Counted from the first letter of the stretch, positions 18,679 through 27,301 are shown. The stretch is DNA of 64,000 nucleotides from Sphingobium bisphenolivorans (GCF_000412635.1 NZ_ASTG01000003.1:279998-343997), one strand, 5' to 3'. Notes: generated by a model from the letters alone, not told the origin. Numbers and translations are program-made.

Positions 18679-19767
18679 TCAGCCCGCCAGCGCGAGCCGG
18701 GTCTTCTCCCGCGCCGCCACCTTGCGGCGAACGACCGGCAGCAATTCCCTGCCGTATAGAACCGAATCCTCCAGCGGGTCGAAGCCGCGGATCAGGAAAT
18801 GATCGATGCCGATATCATAATAATCCAGCATGGCGTCCGCGATCTGCTCCGGCGTGCCGACCAGGCCCGTGCTGTTGCCGGCCGCGCCGGTCAATGCCGC
18901 AACGCCGGTCCAAAGCCGCTTGTCCCGGCGGTTGGCGCTCGCGGTTTCCAGCAGGCGGAGCGACCCGGCATTGGGCGGGCGATGGCCGGTGATCGGCAGG
19001 CCGGCGGCAACCCTGTTCTCCCGCACCTGCTCCTCAATCTCCGCCGCGCGCTTCCAGGCGGCCTCCTCCGTATCGGCGACGACCGGCCGCAGCGACAGGG
19101 AAAAGCCCGGGTCGCGGCCATGGCGCGCGGCCGAGCGGCGCACCTGGCGGACCGTATCCTGCACCGCTTCCAGCGTCTCGCCCCATAGCGCGTAGACATC
19201 CGCATGACGACCGGCGACCTCGACCGCCTCCGCCGACGATCCGCCGAAGAAGACCGGCAGATTGTCCGGCTTGATCGCGCTGAACGCCTGTTTGACGTCG
19301 TAGAATTTGCCCTGATGGTCGAAGGGCTGGGCGGCGGTCCATTCCTGGCGCAAGACGGTGAGATATTCGTCCGTGCGCGCATAGCGCTCCGCCTTCACCG
19401 TCCCCGTGTCGCCATCGCGCGCCATTTCCTCGTCCGCGCCGCCGGTGATGATATGCACGGCCACGCGTCCGCCCGACAGTTGGTCGAGCGTGGCAAGCTG
19501 GCGCGCCGCCACCGTGGGTTGGGTAAAGCCGGGCCGGTGCGCCACCAGGAAACCAAGCCTGCTGGTAATCGCCGCCGCATGCGCCGCCACGATCTGGCTT
19601 TCCGGGCTGTTCGACCCAAACGGGATCAGCACCCGGTCGAAGCCGCCCTCCTCCTGCGCCTTCGCCGCCGCTTCCACATAAGTCTTGTCGAGCGCGCGGC
19701 TGCGCACCGCCGATTGCGTTTCGGAGCCGTTGTTGAAGCCGATATAACCGATGAATTTGACGCTCAT
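18679..19767 (-). CDS. ssuD: FMNH2-dependent alkanesulfonate monooxygenase-like enzyme
   Basis: A 362-residue luciferase-like (LLM class) flavin monooxygenase. In SsuD enzymes reduced FMN and oxygen cleave the C-S bond of an alkanesulfonate to give aldehyde and sulfite. Family marks include TYVEAAAKAQEEGGFDRVLIPFG, FLVAHRPGFTQPTVAARQLATLDQLSGGRV, HIITGG and GTPEQIADAMLDYYDIGIDHFLIRG (given here in parts). I placed the start at 19767 because AGGAGG lies 8 bases upstream and the family N-terminus follows. The companion NAD(P)H-FMN reductase (SsuE) is not in this operon, so reduced flavin must come from elsewhere. The gene symbol reflects operon context; related LLM enzymes act on other sulfones. 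Confidence 0.82.
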   Translation of the reverse strand: MSVKFIGYIGFNNGSETQSAVRSRALDKTYVEAAAKAQEEGGFDRVLIPFGSNSPESQIVAAHAAAITSRLGFLVAHRPGFTQPTVAARQLATLDQLSGGRVAVHIITGGADEEMARDGDTGTVKAERYARTDEYLTVLRQEWTAAQPFDHQGKFYDVKQAFSAIKPDNLPVFFGGSSAEAVEVAGRHADVYALWGETLEAVQDTVRQVRRSAARHGRDPGFSLSLRPVVADTEEAAWKRAAEIEEQVRENRVAAGLPITGHRPPNAGSLRLLETASANRRDKRLWTGVAALTGAAGNSTGLVGTPEQIADAMLDYYDIGIDHFLIRGFDPLEDSVLYGRELLPVVRRKVAAREKTRLALAG

Positions 19768-19784
19768 GCCGCGTCCTCCTGATG

Positions 19785-21059
19785 TTAGATGACGAAAAAG
19801 CCGTGGGTGCCGTCGCGCTCCAGCTGGGCGACGAGGCCATATTCCCAATCCAGATAGGCCTGCATCGCGGCGGCCTTATTGTCGGTGCCCTCATAGGGGC
19901 GCTTGTACCGCCCCTCCGGGCCGCGCGGAGTGGGCGCGCCGTCGGACCCTTTCTCCAGCGTCACGGCGGACCAATCGACGTCCAGCACGTAAACTTCCAG
20001 GCCTAGCTGCGCGAGCCAGGAGGCAGTCATGTCCGCCCGCGGCCCCAGATCGTCGGCAACGACGATGCGCGCGCCACGGACCGGCGCATTATGGTCGGTT
20101 TCCTGCACCAGCTGTCCACCTTGCGCGTTGCGAAATCCGGGCAGATGGCCGCTTTCGAATTCGCGCGGCTGGCGAACGTCATAGAGGTAGAGGGTCCGCG
20201 CCTTGTCGGCCCTGAGCTGCTCCAGCTCTCCCCAGCCGATACGTTTCACCCCGGCGCGATAGGCGACCTCGCGGGCATGGACGCGGGCCTCCTGCGTCAA
20301 CAGATGGTCCACCTCGGGTGCAACGCGCGTCTGCCCGCTTTCCAGCTCCTGCCCCGCGAGCGTCCAGCCGATTGTGCCGTTGCGCAGGGCGAAGACGCGG
20401 TTGGGCACCCCCGCATTCACCAGCGACTGCGCGCCGATGATCGACCGGGTACGGCCCGCGCAGTTGACGATTATCGTCGTGTCCGGATCGGGTGCGATCG
20501 TCCGAGCGCGCAGCACCAGTTCCGCGCCCGGCACGCTGGTGCCGGTCGGAATGCTCATCGTGTTATATTCCTCATAGCGGCGTGCATCGAGAATCTGGAT
20601 GTCCGCCTTCTCCCGGATCAGCGCCTGCACCTCTTCGGCCGCAAGGCTGGGCGTGTGTCGGCGATGTTCGACCAGTTCGCCAAAGGCCTTGGAATAGCTG
20701 TTCACATCCTCGAACAGTTCGTAGCCCGCGTCCCGCCAGCCGGCCAGCCCGCCGTCCAGTTCGCGCACGTCGCTATAGCCAAGCGCCTCCAGCCGCACCG
20801 CCGCCTTGTGTGCCAGTCCTTCGCCATTGTCATAGACGATGACGGGCGTATCCAGCCGGGGGATGCGCCAGCGCGCCTCCTCATCGATCCGGCGGAGCGG
20901 GATCTGCGCGGCGAAAAGCGGGTGTCCCTGGGCGAAGTCGTGCTCCTCCCGCACGTCGATCAGCGCGATCTCGCTGCCGATCAGCAGCGCGCGGCGGATC
21001 TCCTGCGGTGTGGCGAGCAAGATGCGCTCGCTCGTGCGCTCCAGCGTGTCTATGGTCAT
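19785..21059 (-). CDS. Triple-domain rhodanese-like sulfurtransferase
   Basis: A 424-residue cytoplasmic protein with three successive rhodanese domains, about residues 10-110, 130-235 and 265-370. Only the middle domain keeps the catalytic cysteine (VNCAGRTRS); the equivalent loops read YDNGEGLAH in the first and VADDLGPRA in the third, with Asp replacing Cys. The ATG at 21059 overlaps the stop of the thiol dioxygenase gene (ATGA), which fixes the start. In this operon it could carry or transfer sulfane sulfur released from organosulfur compounds, or handle sulfite made by the monooxygenase. The C-terminal ~55 residues (ending GFFVI) extend beyond the last domain and include a Trp/Tyr-rich patch. 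Confidence 0.85.
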   Translation of the reverse strand: MTIDTLERTSERILLATPQEIRRALLIGSEIALIDVREEHDFAQGHPLFAAQIPLRRIDEEARWRIPRLDTPVIVYDNGEGLAHKAAVRLEALGYSDVRELDGGLAGWRDAGYELFEDVNSYSKAFGELVEHRRHTPSLAAEEVQALIREKADIQILDARRYEEYNTMSIPTGTSVPGAELVLRARTIAPDPDTTIIVNCAGRTRSIIGAQSLVNAGVPNRVFALRNGTIGWTLAGQELESGQTRVAPEVDHLLTQEARVHAREVAYRAGVKRIGWGELEQLRADKARTLYLYDVRQPREFESGHLPGFRNAQGGQLVQETDHNAPVRGARIVVADDLGPRADMTASWLAQLGLEVYVLDVDWSAVTLEKGSDGAPTPRGPEGRYKRPYEGTDNKAAAMQAYLDWEYGLVAQLERDGTHGFFVI

Positions 21060-21670
21060 GCGTTTCTCGATCTGTCCCAAAGGTTGGGGATCACGCTGTT
21101 GGCGTAACCCGAAATGAATGTCTTTGGCGTGCCGTCGATCGAATAGGTCGCCCGCTCGACCGCGCCGATATTGGCGCCATAGACATGGATGCTGATAGAC
21201 GGCCGGTCGGCCAGGCCGTTGGTCACGCGGTGGATGTCACCGACGCGCGGAGAGATGGCATCGACCTCGCCTGCGCGCAGAATATCCTCGCCTTCCGCCC
21301 CCAGTCCGCCGGCGGGCAAGCGGCGGAAGCGCTCGACCTTCTCGACGCCTCGCAGCACCCCGACCAGCCCCCAGACGCTGTGATCGTGGATCGGCGTCGA
21401 CTGACCCGGTCCCCAGACAAAGCTCACGACGCTGAACCGCTCGCGGCTGTCGCAATGGAGCAGATATTGCTGATAGCGATCGGGATGGGCGCGGGCGAAT
21501 TCTTCGGGCAGCCAGTCGTCCTGCGCGATCAGCCGGGTGAGCAGCGCCCGGCCGCTTTCCAATATGGCGCTTTCATCCCGAACCGCGGCCAGAAGGTCGC
21601 CAAAAGCGGTGACGAAACCGCGCAGGCGTGCGACCGCGACAGGCCGGTCCATCGCGGTGACGGCATTCAT
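21056..21670 (-). CDS. Cysteine dioxygenase-type thiol dioxygenase
   Basis: A 204-residue cupin of the cysteine dioxygenase family, which oxidises a thiol to its sulfinic acid with non-heme iron and O2. The three iron histidines are visible: H95 and H97 in PIHDHSVWG and H147 in GDIHRV; H162 (IHVYG) matches the conserved second-shell histidine. The equivalent of the mammalian cross-link cysteine is glycine, as in bacterial forms that use cysteine, 3-mercaptopropionate or similar thiols. It overlaps both neighbours by ATGA junctions, so it is an integral operon member rather than a passenger. Its presence suggests that the imported compound, or a product of it, is a thiol. Confidence 0.87.
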   Translation of the reverse strand: MNAVTAMDRPVAVARLRGFVTAFGDLLAAVRDESAILESGRALLTRLIAQDDWLPEEFARAHPDRYQQYLLHCDSRERFSVVSFVWGPGQSTPIHDHSVWGLVGVLRGVEKVERFRRLPAGGLGAEGEDILRAGEVDAISPRVGDIHRVTNGLADRPSISIHVYGANIGAVERATYSIDGTPKTFISGYANSVIPNLWDRSRNA

Positions 21671-22467
21671 TCGGCCGCCTCTGCGATGGGGGCGAAAGGC
21701 AGCACTCCCTCGCCATGATCGTCGCCGCCGAGATAGGAAAGGAGCTTCTCACGCAGCCGCACCGACAGGCCGGACCGTTCCCCGCGCGGCGCAGTGATGC
21801 ATTCCTGCGCGATGATGCGGCCCTTGTCGAGCACCAGCACCCGGTCGGCCAGCGCGATGGCTTCCTCGACATCATGGGTGACGATCAGCACGGCGGGCCG
21901 GTGCGCGCGCCAGAGCGAGAGCACCAGATCATGCATACGGTAGCGGGTGAGCGCATCCAGCGCGGCGAAGGGCTCGTCCAGCAGCAGCAATTGCGGTTCG
22001 CGCACCAACGCCCGCGCCAGCGCCACGCGCTGCGCTTCTCCGCCAGACAATGTCAGCGGCCAGGCGTCGAGGCGATGGCCAAGCCCCACTTCCTTGAGCG
22101 CAGCCTCGCTGCGGTCACGTGCGCCTTCGCCTTTCAGGCCCAACGCGACATTCTTCCACACCGGCTTCCACGGCAGCAGCCGGGCGTCCTGAAACACGAC
22201 GGCGCGCGATGCGGGGACTTCCACATCCTGTCCACGCACTTCATCGAGCCCGGCGAGCGTGCGGAGCAGCGTCGTCTTGCCCGATCCCGACCGGCCGAGC
22301 AGGGCGATAAACTCGCCCGGCGCGATGTCCAGGTCCAGGCCATCGATGATGGTATTGGCGCCGAAGCGGCGGACGAAATTGCGCAGCCTTACCACAGGTT
22401 CGGGATGCGGCAGGTGGACATGGGCAGCAGCGCTGCGCAAGACGGAAAATCCACGACGAGCGTCCAT
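21667..22467 (-). CDS. ssuB: Sulfonate ABC transporter ATP-binding protein
   Basis: A 266-residue ABC ATPase. Walker A is GRSGSGKT (58-65), the signature is LSGGEAQR, Walker B is LLLLDEPFAALD, and the switch histidine is in VTHDVEEA. The layout and the HDLVLSLWRAHRPAVL stretch match the SsuB/TauB/NtrD class of importers. The C-terminal tail (EKLLSYLGG) is typical of SsuB. It lies two bases after the permease stop and overlaps the thiol dioxygenase start. The N-terminal ~25 residues are not conserved in the family, so an internal start cannot be excluded. Confidence 0.92.
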   Translation of the reverse strand: MDARRGFSVLRSAAAHVHLPHPEPVVRLRNFVRRFGANTIIDGLDLDIAPGEFIALLGRSGSGKTTLLRTLAGLDEVRGQDVEVPASRAVVFQDARLLPWKPVWKNVALGLKGEGARDRSEAALKEVGLGHRLDAWPLTLSGGEAQRVALARALVREPQLLLLDEPFAALDALTRYRMHDLVLSLWRAHRPAVLIVTHDVEEAIALADRVLVLDKGRIIAQECITAPRGERSGLSVRLREKLLSYLGGDDHGEGVLPFAPIAEAAE

Positions 22468-22469
22468 GC

Positions 22470-23288
22470 TTATTGCTCCACTATGCTGGGGCGCCAGATC
22501 AGGGCGCGGGCTTCGACGGCGCGGACCAGCCAGTCGGCGCCAAGGCCGAGAATGGCGTAGACCATGAGGCAGACCACGATGACGTCGGTCCGCATGAAAT
22601 CGCGGGCATTGTTGATAAGATAGCCAAGACCGGCCGAGGCGTTGATCTGCTCGGCAACGACGAGGACGAGAATGGCGACCGAAAGGGAGTAGCGCAGCCC
22701 CACCAGCAGCGAAGGCAGCGCCGAGGGCAGCACGACGTGCCAGATCTGCTCGGTGCGGCTGAGGCCGAAGCTCTTCGCCGCGTCCAGCAGCCGCAGGTCG
22801 ACGCTGCGGATACCGCTGTAGAGGTTGAGATAGACCGGGAAAATGGAGGCGAAGGCGATCAGCGCGATCTTGGGTGTCTCGCCGATCCCGAACCAGACGA
22901 TGAAGAGCGGCGTCAGCGCCAGCACGGGAATCGTGCGCTTGATCTGCATGATCGGGTCGACGGCCAACTCTCCGGCGCGCGAGAGCCCCGCAGTCAGGCC
23001 GAGGCCGACACCAAGGCCGATGCCCAGCAGCAGGCCTGCGGCGACACGGGCGAAGGACACCAGCAGATTGGACGGCAGCTCACCCGAAAGCAGCATGTCC
23101 ACAAGCGTGCCGATGACGGCCGAGGGCGCCGCCAACGTGCGCTCGGGGATCAGCCCGGTCCGAGAGCCTAATTCCCACAGCAGCAGTAGCACGACCGGGG
23201 AAAGCCAGCGGCCGCCGAACCGCGCCAGGGAAAATCTCTGGGGCGGCGATGCTCCGGCTCCGCTTCGTCGCAATGCTGCAGCCGTCAT
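22470..23288 (-). CDS. ssuC: Sulfonate ABC transporter permease
   Basis: A 272-residue permease of the SsuC/TauC family with six predicted membrane helices. The cytoplasmic EAA-type loop that docks the ATPase is visible as LLDAAKSFGLSRTEQIWHVVLPSALP (in part) near residue 165. A strong ribosome site (GAGGAG) precedes the ATG at 23288. It is the first gene of the operon ssuC - ssuB - dioxygenase - rhodanese - ssuD - ssuA and diverges from a LysR gene across 278 bases that hold a candidate operator. Confidence 0.92.
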   Translation of the reverse strand: MTAAALRRSGAGASPPQRFSLARFGGRWLSPVVLLLLWELGSRTGLIPERTLAAPSAVIGTLVDMLLSGELPSNLLVSFARVAAGLLLGIGLGVGLGLTAGLSRAGELAVDPIMQIKRTIPVLALTPLFIVWFGIGETPKIALIAFASIFPVYLNLYSGIRSVDLRLLDAAKSFGLSRTEQIWHVVLPSALPSLLVGLRYSLSVAILVLVVAEQINASAGLGYLINNARDFMRTDVIVVCLMVYAILGLGADWLVRAVEARALIWRPSIVEQ

Positions 23289-23367
23289 TCACTGGCTCCT
23301 CAAAATGGAGGAGCAAGCCCAACATGATTTCTCTACCAAATCAATTAAGTTCTACCCGGCCGATCGA

Positions 23368-23380
23368 TGAGCATTGCTCA
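23368..23380. promoter_or_regulatory. Candidate LysR operator (T-N11-A palindrome)
   Basis: TGAGCATTGCTCA is a perfect palindrome around a central base with the T-N11-A form typical of LysR boxes. It lies in the 278-base gap between the divergent ssuC operon and the LysR gene at 23567, 80 bases upstream of the ssuC start, a suitable position for activation of the operon. Binding is inferred. Confidence 0.5.
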
Positions 23381-23566
23381 TATCGACAGCTCCTCCGCCG
23401 GAGGGACCCGGATCCGCGGGGTTTTGAAGCGCCGGGTCGTTCGGGCGTAGTTTTATTTCGCGCGGCTAAATCTCTACTAATTTGATTGATATATAAGAGG
23501 CCCTGATAAGACCGTCCCCGGTTCCTGCGGCGGATCGGCACCATTGTCTTCACCCAAGGATTTCGC

Positions 23567-24403
23567 ATGCCGGTCAATCTGCCTACCAATTTGCTGCGCA
23601 GCTTCGTTGCGATCGTCGACACGGGCTCGATGCTGAATGCTTCGGAACAGGTGTTCGTCACCCAGTCCGCGCTCAGCCTTCAGATCAAGCGGCTAGAGGA
23701 GCTGGTGCAGCAGACGCTGTTCCTACGCGAGGGGCGGCGATTGAACCTGACTTCGGCGGGAGAGGTTCTGCTGGATTATGCTCGGCGCGTGCTGGCCCTG
23801 CATGATGAGGCGATCTCTGCCGTCAGCGCCGGCCGCTTCGCCGGTCCGGCCCGCATCGGCATGGTGCAGGATTTCGCCGACAGCCTTTTGAGCGGGCTCC
23901 TGTCCCGTTTTGCCGAACTGCATCCCGAAGCGCAGATTTACGCCCGCGTTGCCGGAACGGCCGAATTGCAGACGCTGCTCGAACGGCGCGAACTCGACAT
24001 CGTGCTGGGCTTTGCCGCGCCCAATGATTCGCATGCAGTGACGGTGGCGCCGATGAGCTGGTATGGAGACGCGGCGCTGGCGGAGCGGGAGGTGATCCCG
24101 CTTGCCGTGCTCGAAGAACCCTGTCGATTTCGCGAGGCAGCGATCCGCGAACTTGAAAATTCGGGGCTGCAATGGCGCATCGCGGTGGAAACGCCGAACC
24201 TCGCCACATTGAAGGCCGCGGTCGGCGCGGGCCTGGGCGTCACCTGCCGTACCCATCTGTTCCTGAGCGACAGCGAAGCGCTGGAGCATGAGCGGCTGCC
24301 GCAACTGCCACGGGTCGCCGCGATCCTGCGATCGGGCGAGAAGCTGGACAAGGCCGCCCATCGGCTCGCCGAACTGGCGCGGGAAACGGTCCAGACGCTC
24401 TGA
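23567..24403 (+). CDS. LysR-family regulator, probable controller of the sulfonate operon
   Basis: A 278-residue LysR regulator with the helix-turn-helix at residues 5-65 (LLRSFVAIVDTGSMLNASEQ, SALSLQIKRLEE) and an effector-binding domain after residue 90. CAAGGA lies before the ATG. It is divergent from ssuC, an arrangement seen for LysR controllers of sulfonate use such as SsuR, CysB and Cbl. Its sequence is closer to the general LrhA/OccR-like branch (MPVNLPTNLLRSFV) than to CysB, so the effector need not be acetylserine or sulfate. It may also govern the binding protein at 24616-25608, which converges on it. Confidence 0.87.
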   Translation: MPVNLPTNLLRSFVAIVDTGSMLNASEQVFVTQSALSLQIKRLEELVQQTLFLREGRRLNLTSAGEVLLDYARRVLALHDEAISAVSAGRFAGPARIGMVQDFADSLLSGLLSRFAELHPEAQIYARVAGTAELQTLLERRELDIVLGFAAPNDSHAVTVAPMSWYGDAALAEREVIPLAVLEEPCRFREAAIRELENSGLQWRIAVETPNLATLKAAVGAGLGVTCRTHLFLSDSEALEHERLPQLPRVAAILRSGEKLDKAAHRLAELARETVQTL

Positions 24404-24615
24404 ACCGCCAAGGCAGGTCGACGATGTCGGGCGGCCTTTCGCCACGCATGAAACCGGTCAGGACTGGCATTCGCTATAACGAAGCGAGCCCTGCGGGCGT
24501 GATGCCACCATGAAGTGCAGCCTGATGTCGCCCTTGCCCGTTATCGACAGCCGAAGGCTAAGTAGAGACATGTCTCACACGCATTGCTTCCCATCGATCG
24601 GGATTGCTTGACCCA

Positions 24616-25608
24616 TCAGCGCGCGAAGAAACGAGGGTCGAATGCGTCCTGGACATCCTTGCCGGCGACGGCGATGACCTGCCCTCTGCCGATCGTCGCC
24701 ACCACTTGCCGGGCATCCTGGACCAGCGCGTCGCTGAACGGCACGCTGCGCGGATTGTTGCGCCGGGCATAGGATAGCGCAACCTGCTGCGGCAGCCCGG
24801 TCACCTTCGCCAGCGCTTCGCCATAGTCGCGTTCATGCCTGTTCGCCCACTCATAGGCTCTTGCGAGCCTGCCCGAGAAATCCCTGAGCAGGTCCGCCTT
24901 CCGCTCGATCGCTTCGGGTGTTGCGACATGATAGCCGTAGCCAGTTACCAGCCCTGAGCCGTCCACCAACACGCGCGCCTTCCCCTGCAGCAGCGCCGCG
25001 TCCAGGAATGGCGCCCAAGTCGCCCATGCGTCGACCGAACCTGCGGAAAAGGCGCTCAGCGCGTCAGCCGGAGACAGATAGACCGGATGGATGTCACGCG
25101 CGGTCAAGCCCTGCTGCTCCAGCGCGCGCAGCAGCAGATAATGGCCGATCGATATCTTGCCGGTCGCGACCCTCCTGCCCTTCAGATCGGCGACCGTCCT
25201 GATCGACGAATCCTTGGGAACGAGGATCGCGACGGAGGATCCCTGGGTCCCAAGCTGCGCGACCGAAATCACCTTGAGCGGTGATCCGCCCGCATAGGAA
25301 AAGAGGAACGGCGCGTCCCCCACCAGGCCGACATCGGTGGCGTTTGCCGTCAGCGCTTCCAGCAGATGCTGCGCCGCGGGGAATTCCGACCATTCGATGC
25401 GGTAGGGCAGGTCCTTCAGCACTCCTGACGCTTCGAGCAGGGAGCGCGTCGTCCCTTTCTGGTTGCCGACGCGCAGCACGGGGAGATCGTCCTTGCCGCC
25501 CGGCCTCGCGGCGAAGAAGGCCGCGACCAGCGCCAGCAAAAGCAGCGCCGCGGCGAGGATGATCCAGCGGCGCTTCGCCAGCCCGCCATGTGAAAGTTCA
25601 GCGCTCAT
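24616..25608 (-). CDS. Second sulfonate-type ABC substrate-binding protein
   Basis: A 330-residue NitT/TauT-type binding protein, paralogous to the product of 17718-18677: LRVGNQKGTTRSLLEASGVL, IEWSEFPAAQHLLEAL and VDAWATWAPF occur at equivalent places. It has an N-terminal membrane anchor or signal (about residues 17-38) after a short charged tail. The start at 25608 is chosen because the frame upstream lacks a good start context. No permease or ATPase adjoins it, so it probably feeds the transporter encoded by ssuCB and widens its substrate range. It has its own promoter region of about 400 bases. Confidence 0.85.
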   Translation of the reverse strand: MSAELSHGGLAKRRWIILAAALLLLALVAAFFAARPGGKDDLPVLRVGNQKGTTRSLLEASGVLKDLPYRIEWSEFPAAQHLLEALTANATDVGLVGDAPFLFSYAGGSPLKVISVAQLGTQGSSVAILVPKDSSIRTVADLKGRRVATGKISIGHYLLLRALEQQGLTARDIHPVYLSPADALSAFSAGSVDAWATWAPFLDAALLQGKARVLVDGSGLVTGYGYHVATPEAIERKADLLRDFSGRLARAYEWANRHERDYGEALAKVTGLPQQVALSYARRNNPRSVPFSDALVQDARQVVATIGRGQVIAVAGKDVQDAFDPRFFAR

Positions 25609-26006
25609 GTCTGTCTTGCCTCGTTCATGCGACCCGGCTCGCGCGCTCGAAGGCACGCCATCAAAAAGCCGGGTCTGGAAAGGCGGATTGGTAGCCCAGG
25701 GCGCCATCACGTCTGGCCAAGGGACAAGAAATTTCCAACCGTTTCAATTCAGAAATACTTGTAAGCGCTCGATTTCATCTGTGGACGGGACCGCCGCGGC
25801 CATGATCGGAAGCGCGCCAATTGCGCACCGCGCAGCCTATCGAGAACCATGCGGGTCGGCTCCTGACGGTCCTTTAGCGCTGCCGGCCGCGATCAAGAGC
25901 ATGGGCGTCGGCAGTTGGACTATGATCATGTTTGAGTGGCCGTAACCCCGGCCTTTGCCCAGGTGACGCAAAAGGAGCGGATGCTTCCGTCTAAGACGCT
26001 CACGCT
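25609..26006. other. Intergenic stretch, no gene seen
   Basis: This 398-base gap separates the starts of the binding-protein gene and the end of a methyltransferase gene. The open frames across it are low-quality extensions of antisense frames. The part at 25725-25765 is notably AT-rich for this genome and contains an imperfect inverted repeat (ACAAGAAATTTC against AGAAATACTTGT), so it is a plausible regulatory region for the binding-protein gene. Confidence 0.4.
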
Positions 26007-26717
26007 TCAGGCGGCAGGACTGCCGCGCACGCGCTCAAGGCAGAGGCGAAAGGCGAAGCGCCGGACGATCCTGACCTGATCGGGCGCGATGCCCGCCTGC
26101 ACCAGCAATTCCCTCCACTCCGCCGGGCGGAATGCGCGGGCGATCGATAGCTGGCCGTCCTCTCGCACGATCCGATGAACCCGCAGCAGCCGCGCCAGCA
26201 GCGGGAAGCCCTGATAGGCGAAGCGGTGCCGGTGCAGGTCGCAAACCAGCCATCCCATCCGTGCCTGCGCCTCCATATGCCGCAGGAAGGTCATCAGTTG
26301 AGCGTCGGTCATATGGTGCGTGACCTGGCTCGAGATGATGAAGTCGAAGCGCTCGGGCTGGTCCAGATAGTCACCTGCGCGGTAATCGATCTCCATGCCG
26401 GGCGGGGTCGCGCTTCGCGCGGCGGCCAGGCTTTTTTCATTGAGGTCGACCCCGACCAGTTCCGCATCGATCCCTTTCCGGACAGCCCAGCGGCCGATGG
26501 CCCGTAATATGTCGCCATCGCCAAAGCCCACATCCAGCAAGCGGAAACGACGCGCCTCCCCGACCGCGCGGTTCAGAAAGGCGATGGTGGGCCAGGCGGT
26601 GAAGGTCCAGCGGTTGACGCGCGCCAGGTCGTGAAGAACCTGCTCGTAAATCGCAGGGTCGAGGCCGGGCGCGTCCATCTGTTCTTCCTGCCGCGACCGC
26701 TCCGCCAGACTGACCAT
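26007..26717 (-). CDS. Class I SAM-dependent methyltransferase
   Basis: A 236-residue methyltransferase with the Rossmann SAM site LLDVGFGDGDILRAIG (motif I, around residue 60), the acidic residue of motif II in GVDLNEKS, and motif IV-like FDFIISSQVTHHM. It resembles methyltransferases found next to type III polyketide or chalcone synthase genes, whose products are small phenolic lipids, but no such synthase is here. GGAGGAAAGG precedes the start at 26717. It diverges from a DUF2147 gene across 59 bases. Substrate unknown. Confidence 0.82.
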   Translation of the reverse strand: MVSLAERSRQEEQMDAPGLDPAIYEQVLHDLARVNRWTFTAWPTIAFLNRAVGEARRFRLLDVGFGDGDILRAIGRWAVRKGIDAELVGVDLNEKSLAAARSATPPGMEIDYRAGDYLDQPERFDFIISSQVTHHMTDAQLMTFLRHMEAQARMGWLVCDLHRHRFAYQGFPLLARLLRVHRIVREDGQLSIARAFRPAEWRELLVQAGIAPDQVRIVRRFAFRLCLERVRGSPAA

Positions 26718-26776
26718 GGCCCTTTCCTCCCGAGAGGGCTATCCTATCACAAACAGAATGACGAAGGACCAATGAG

Positions 26777-27184
26777 ATGGGGTTTCTGGCTGCGTCCTTG
26801 CTCATGCTCGCCAGCGGCGCCACTCCCGCACCGGACATTTCCGGCCTGTGGCTGACCGACGATCGCAAGGGGCTGGTGCGGATCGAGCCATGCGGCACCC
26901 GCATGTGCGGCCGGATCGTCCGCATTCTCGACAAGCGTCCGAACGTTCCAGGCACGGACGTGAACAATCCCGACCCGGCGCTGCGCCAGCGGCCGCTTCT
27001 GGGTCTTGTCAGTCTGTGGGGCTTCACCCGCGCCGGCGCCGTGTGGAAGGATGGCCGGGCCTATGATCCGCAGACGGGAAAAAGCTATCGCTCGACGCTG
27101 CAGGTCAGTCCCGACGGGTCGCTGAAGGTGACGGGCTGCGTGCTCTTCATCTGCCAGTCGAGGCGCTGGACGCGGGCGGGCTAA
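26777..27184 (+). CDS. Small exported DUF2147-family protein
   Basis: A 135-residue DUF2147-type protein with a short signal sequence (residues 1-18) followed by DISGLWLTDDRKGLVRIEPCG, CGRIVRI, NPDPALRQRPLLGL and the C-terminal GCVLFICQSRRWTR. DUF2147 proteins are small periplasmic beta-barrels of lipocalin type with no known activity. Four cysteines (two near the start, two near the end) suggest two disulfides. The ATG at 26777 follows GAAGG at 26763-26767. The gene ends 31 bases before a large inverted repeat that probably ends transcription. Confidence 0.82.
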   Translation: MGFLAASLLMLASGATPAPDISGLWLTDDRKGLVRIEPCGTRMCGRIVRILDKRPNVPGTDVNNPDPALRQRPLLGLVSLWGFTRAGAVWKDGRAYDPQTGKSYRSTLQVSPDGSLKVTGCVLFICQSRRWTRAG

Positions 27185-27215
27185 AGCGTGATCGTCTTAC
27201 ACGAAAGCATCTTCC

Positions 27216-27301
27216 CCGTCACCCCGGGCTTGACCCGGGGTCCCGCTGCCCTCGCAACTTCAGAGGAAAAGCGGGACCCCGGATCAAGTCCGGGGTGACG
27301 G
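27216..27301. repeat. Large inverted repeat between convergent genes (likely bidirectional terminator / REP-type palindrome)
   Basis: Two 32-base arms, 27216-27247 and 27270-27301, are inverted copies with 30 of 32 positions matching, separated by 22 bases. Each arm is itself partly palindromic (CCCCGGGCTTGACCCGGGG and its mirror). The pair fills the gap between the DUF2147 gene and the convergent methyltransferase gene, ending exactly at the latter's stop. Repeats of this CACCCCGG-ACTTGATCCGGGG type recur in intergenic sites of many alphaproteobacterial genomes. Confidence 0.85.

Noticed and set aside
25463..25945. Plus-strand open frame across the second binding-protein start
   Set aside because: It is antisense to the real gene for half its length and has no motif or ribosome site.
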